From Pseudoscleropodium purum (taxonomy: Eukaryota; Streptophyta; Bryopsida; Hypnales; Brachytheciaceae): a stretch of 64,000 nucleotides of DNA. The notes beneath the pieces are model-generated. The model was not told where the DNA came from and made no database searches. It saw nothing but the letters and a program-made list of their open reading frames with translations. Made by a program: the position numbers and the translations under genes. Below, piece after piece: positions 63,068-64,000 of this stretch. The stretch lies in contig OZ017802.1 in NCBI GenBank assembly GCA_963969395.1, forward strand, positions 3,722,501 to 3,786,500, given 5' to 3'. Position 1 is the stretch's first letter. Each line of letters opens with the position of its first letter.

Positions 63068-63640
63068 GAAGGTGTGTTGGTTATGCATTCTTGTTTAGTT
63101 TTTTTATTGCATATTTGGTGTTATTTATGGCACTTCATTTGTTGTGTACTATAATCTTTATTTACACAACAGTTGTATTGTGAAGTGACATCGGAGCCGT
63201 TCCACATCAAATTGTAGTGTTAGTTGAACTCCTTTAGGAGCTTTTCTTAGAGTCCTTCTTAGAGTTCATGTTGGAGTTTATGTTCCAAATGTTAGAATTC
63301 ATCCATCTTGGGGTTTGAGTATTTAGGTGGAAAAAACTCCTAAGCTTGACATTGTTGTCAAGTCAAGTTTTGTGAGCATTTTTGAAGAGAATTGTGTGTT
63401 TTGCTTTGCTTGGAGATGATGGATTATCATTTAGTAAAAGCTTCACTTCTTTTCTTACATTTACACTCTTTGATTTTCTTTTTGTGGAGTGAGAACCACT
63501 TGACTTTGTGTGTGTAAATGCATAGTTTTCTTTTTGAGGGTGTGCTCATTATGCATTCTTGTTTAGTTTTTTTATTGCATATCTGATGTTAGTTATTGCA
63601 CTCAATTTGTTGTTTGCTACAATCTTTATTTAGACAAAGG
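63068..63640 (+). repeat. Pair of about 105-bp direct repeats about 470 bp apart
   Basis: Copies lie at about 63,068-63,170 and 63,536-63,640. They share TATGCATTCTTGTTTAGTTT, TTTTTATTGCATAT and ACAATCTTTATTTA-like wording. This could be a tandem duplication or very short terminal repeats of a small retroelement. No primer-binding site or polypurine tract is clear. Confidence 0.65.
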
Positions 63641-64000
63641 ACCCAATAGCTTCCATCTTACTCTCTAGCTCCAAGTTCTTCCATCTTCATTTTCTTATGA
63701 ATCGATTATCAACCAAATTCCAAGCACTCAATACTCCAGACAAATTGTCACACAATACACACCTCACACATTTACAAAAAAAACAATGCCACTAAGCATG
63801 CCAAGAAACTCTAATCTCTAAAACTAGTAAAAATAGAAATCGTACAAATAGTCTATAACTTTATCACTTTAAAAAAAAATTGTAAATGATTCTCACAAAA
63901 ACCTCTTCACAAAAGTAGACACAAGTTCACAAACTAAAAAATTATTATACAACTTCCAAATAGCCAACTGCACAAGAATTGAATTTCCACAATTACTCTA
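63641..64000. other. AT-rich DNA to the window edge
   Basis: Nothing recognised. Confidence 0.5.

Overview
The window looks like nuclear DNA of a land plant, probably a non-seed plant such as a moss. The lineage call is an inference from gene content. Two housekeeping genes with canonical GT-AG introns, a TPR-CHAT protein relic and hAT transposon remains sit in very AT-rich DNA. Genes and some transposon pieces show up as islands of higher GC.

Layout. 1-23,700 holds no gene I can support, only old repeats: an (AT)n tract at 6.2 kb, several tandem duplications, and members of an AT-rich repeat family (called R1 here) whose ends are CCCC..GGGG next to TTAA. 23,742-26,355 (minus) is an intact four-exon gene for translation initiation factor eIF3g. 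31,108-35,337 (plus) is the peroxisomal docking gene PEX14, with at least eight exons and an uncertain 3' end. About 40.0-46.1 kb is a dead hAT-superfamily transposase, split by about 2.8 kb of other DNA. 46.8-48.55 kb is a GC-richer, frame-broken gene-like stretch that I cannot name. 49.7-52.5 kb is a nest of small DNA transposons. 53,372-59,110 (plus) is a TPR-CHAT (caspase-fold peptidase) gene relic: one TPR exon is present three times, and nearly every block carries frameshifts or stops. 59.1-64 kb is repeats plus one isolated PHD finger at 62.5 kb.

Working relationships. eIF3g (40S scanning) and PEX14 (peroxisomal import) are unrelated in function and each stands alone, as is normal for a plant genome. 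Both are free of indels across all accepted exons, so the many frameshifts of the TPR-CHAT locus are more likely real decay than sequencing error.

Most interesting points: a young-looking eIF3g intron flanked by copies of the same 42-bp exon end, the signature of intron birth by tandem duplication; the TPR-CHAT relic, from a little-known plant family; an R1 repeat family with piggyBac-like TTAA/CCC termini; and a 348-bp hAT MITE inside an R1 copy, for which a second R1 copy gives the empty site.
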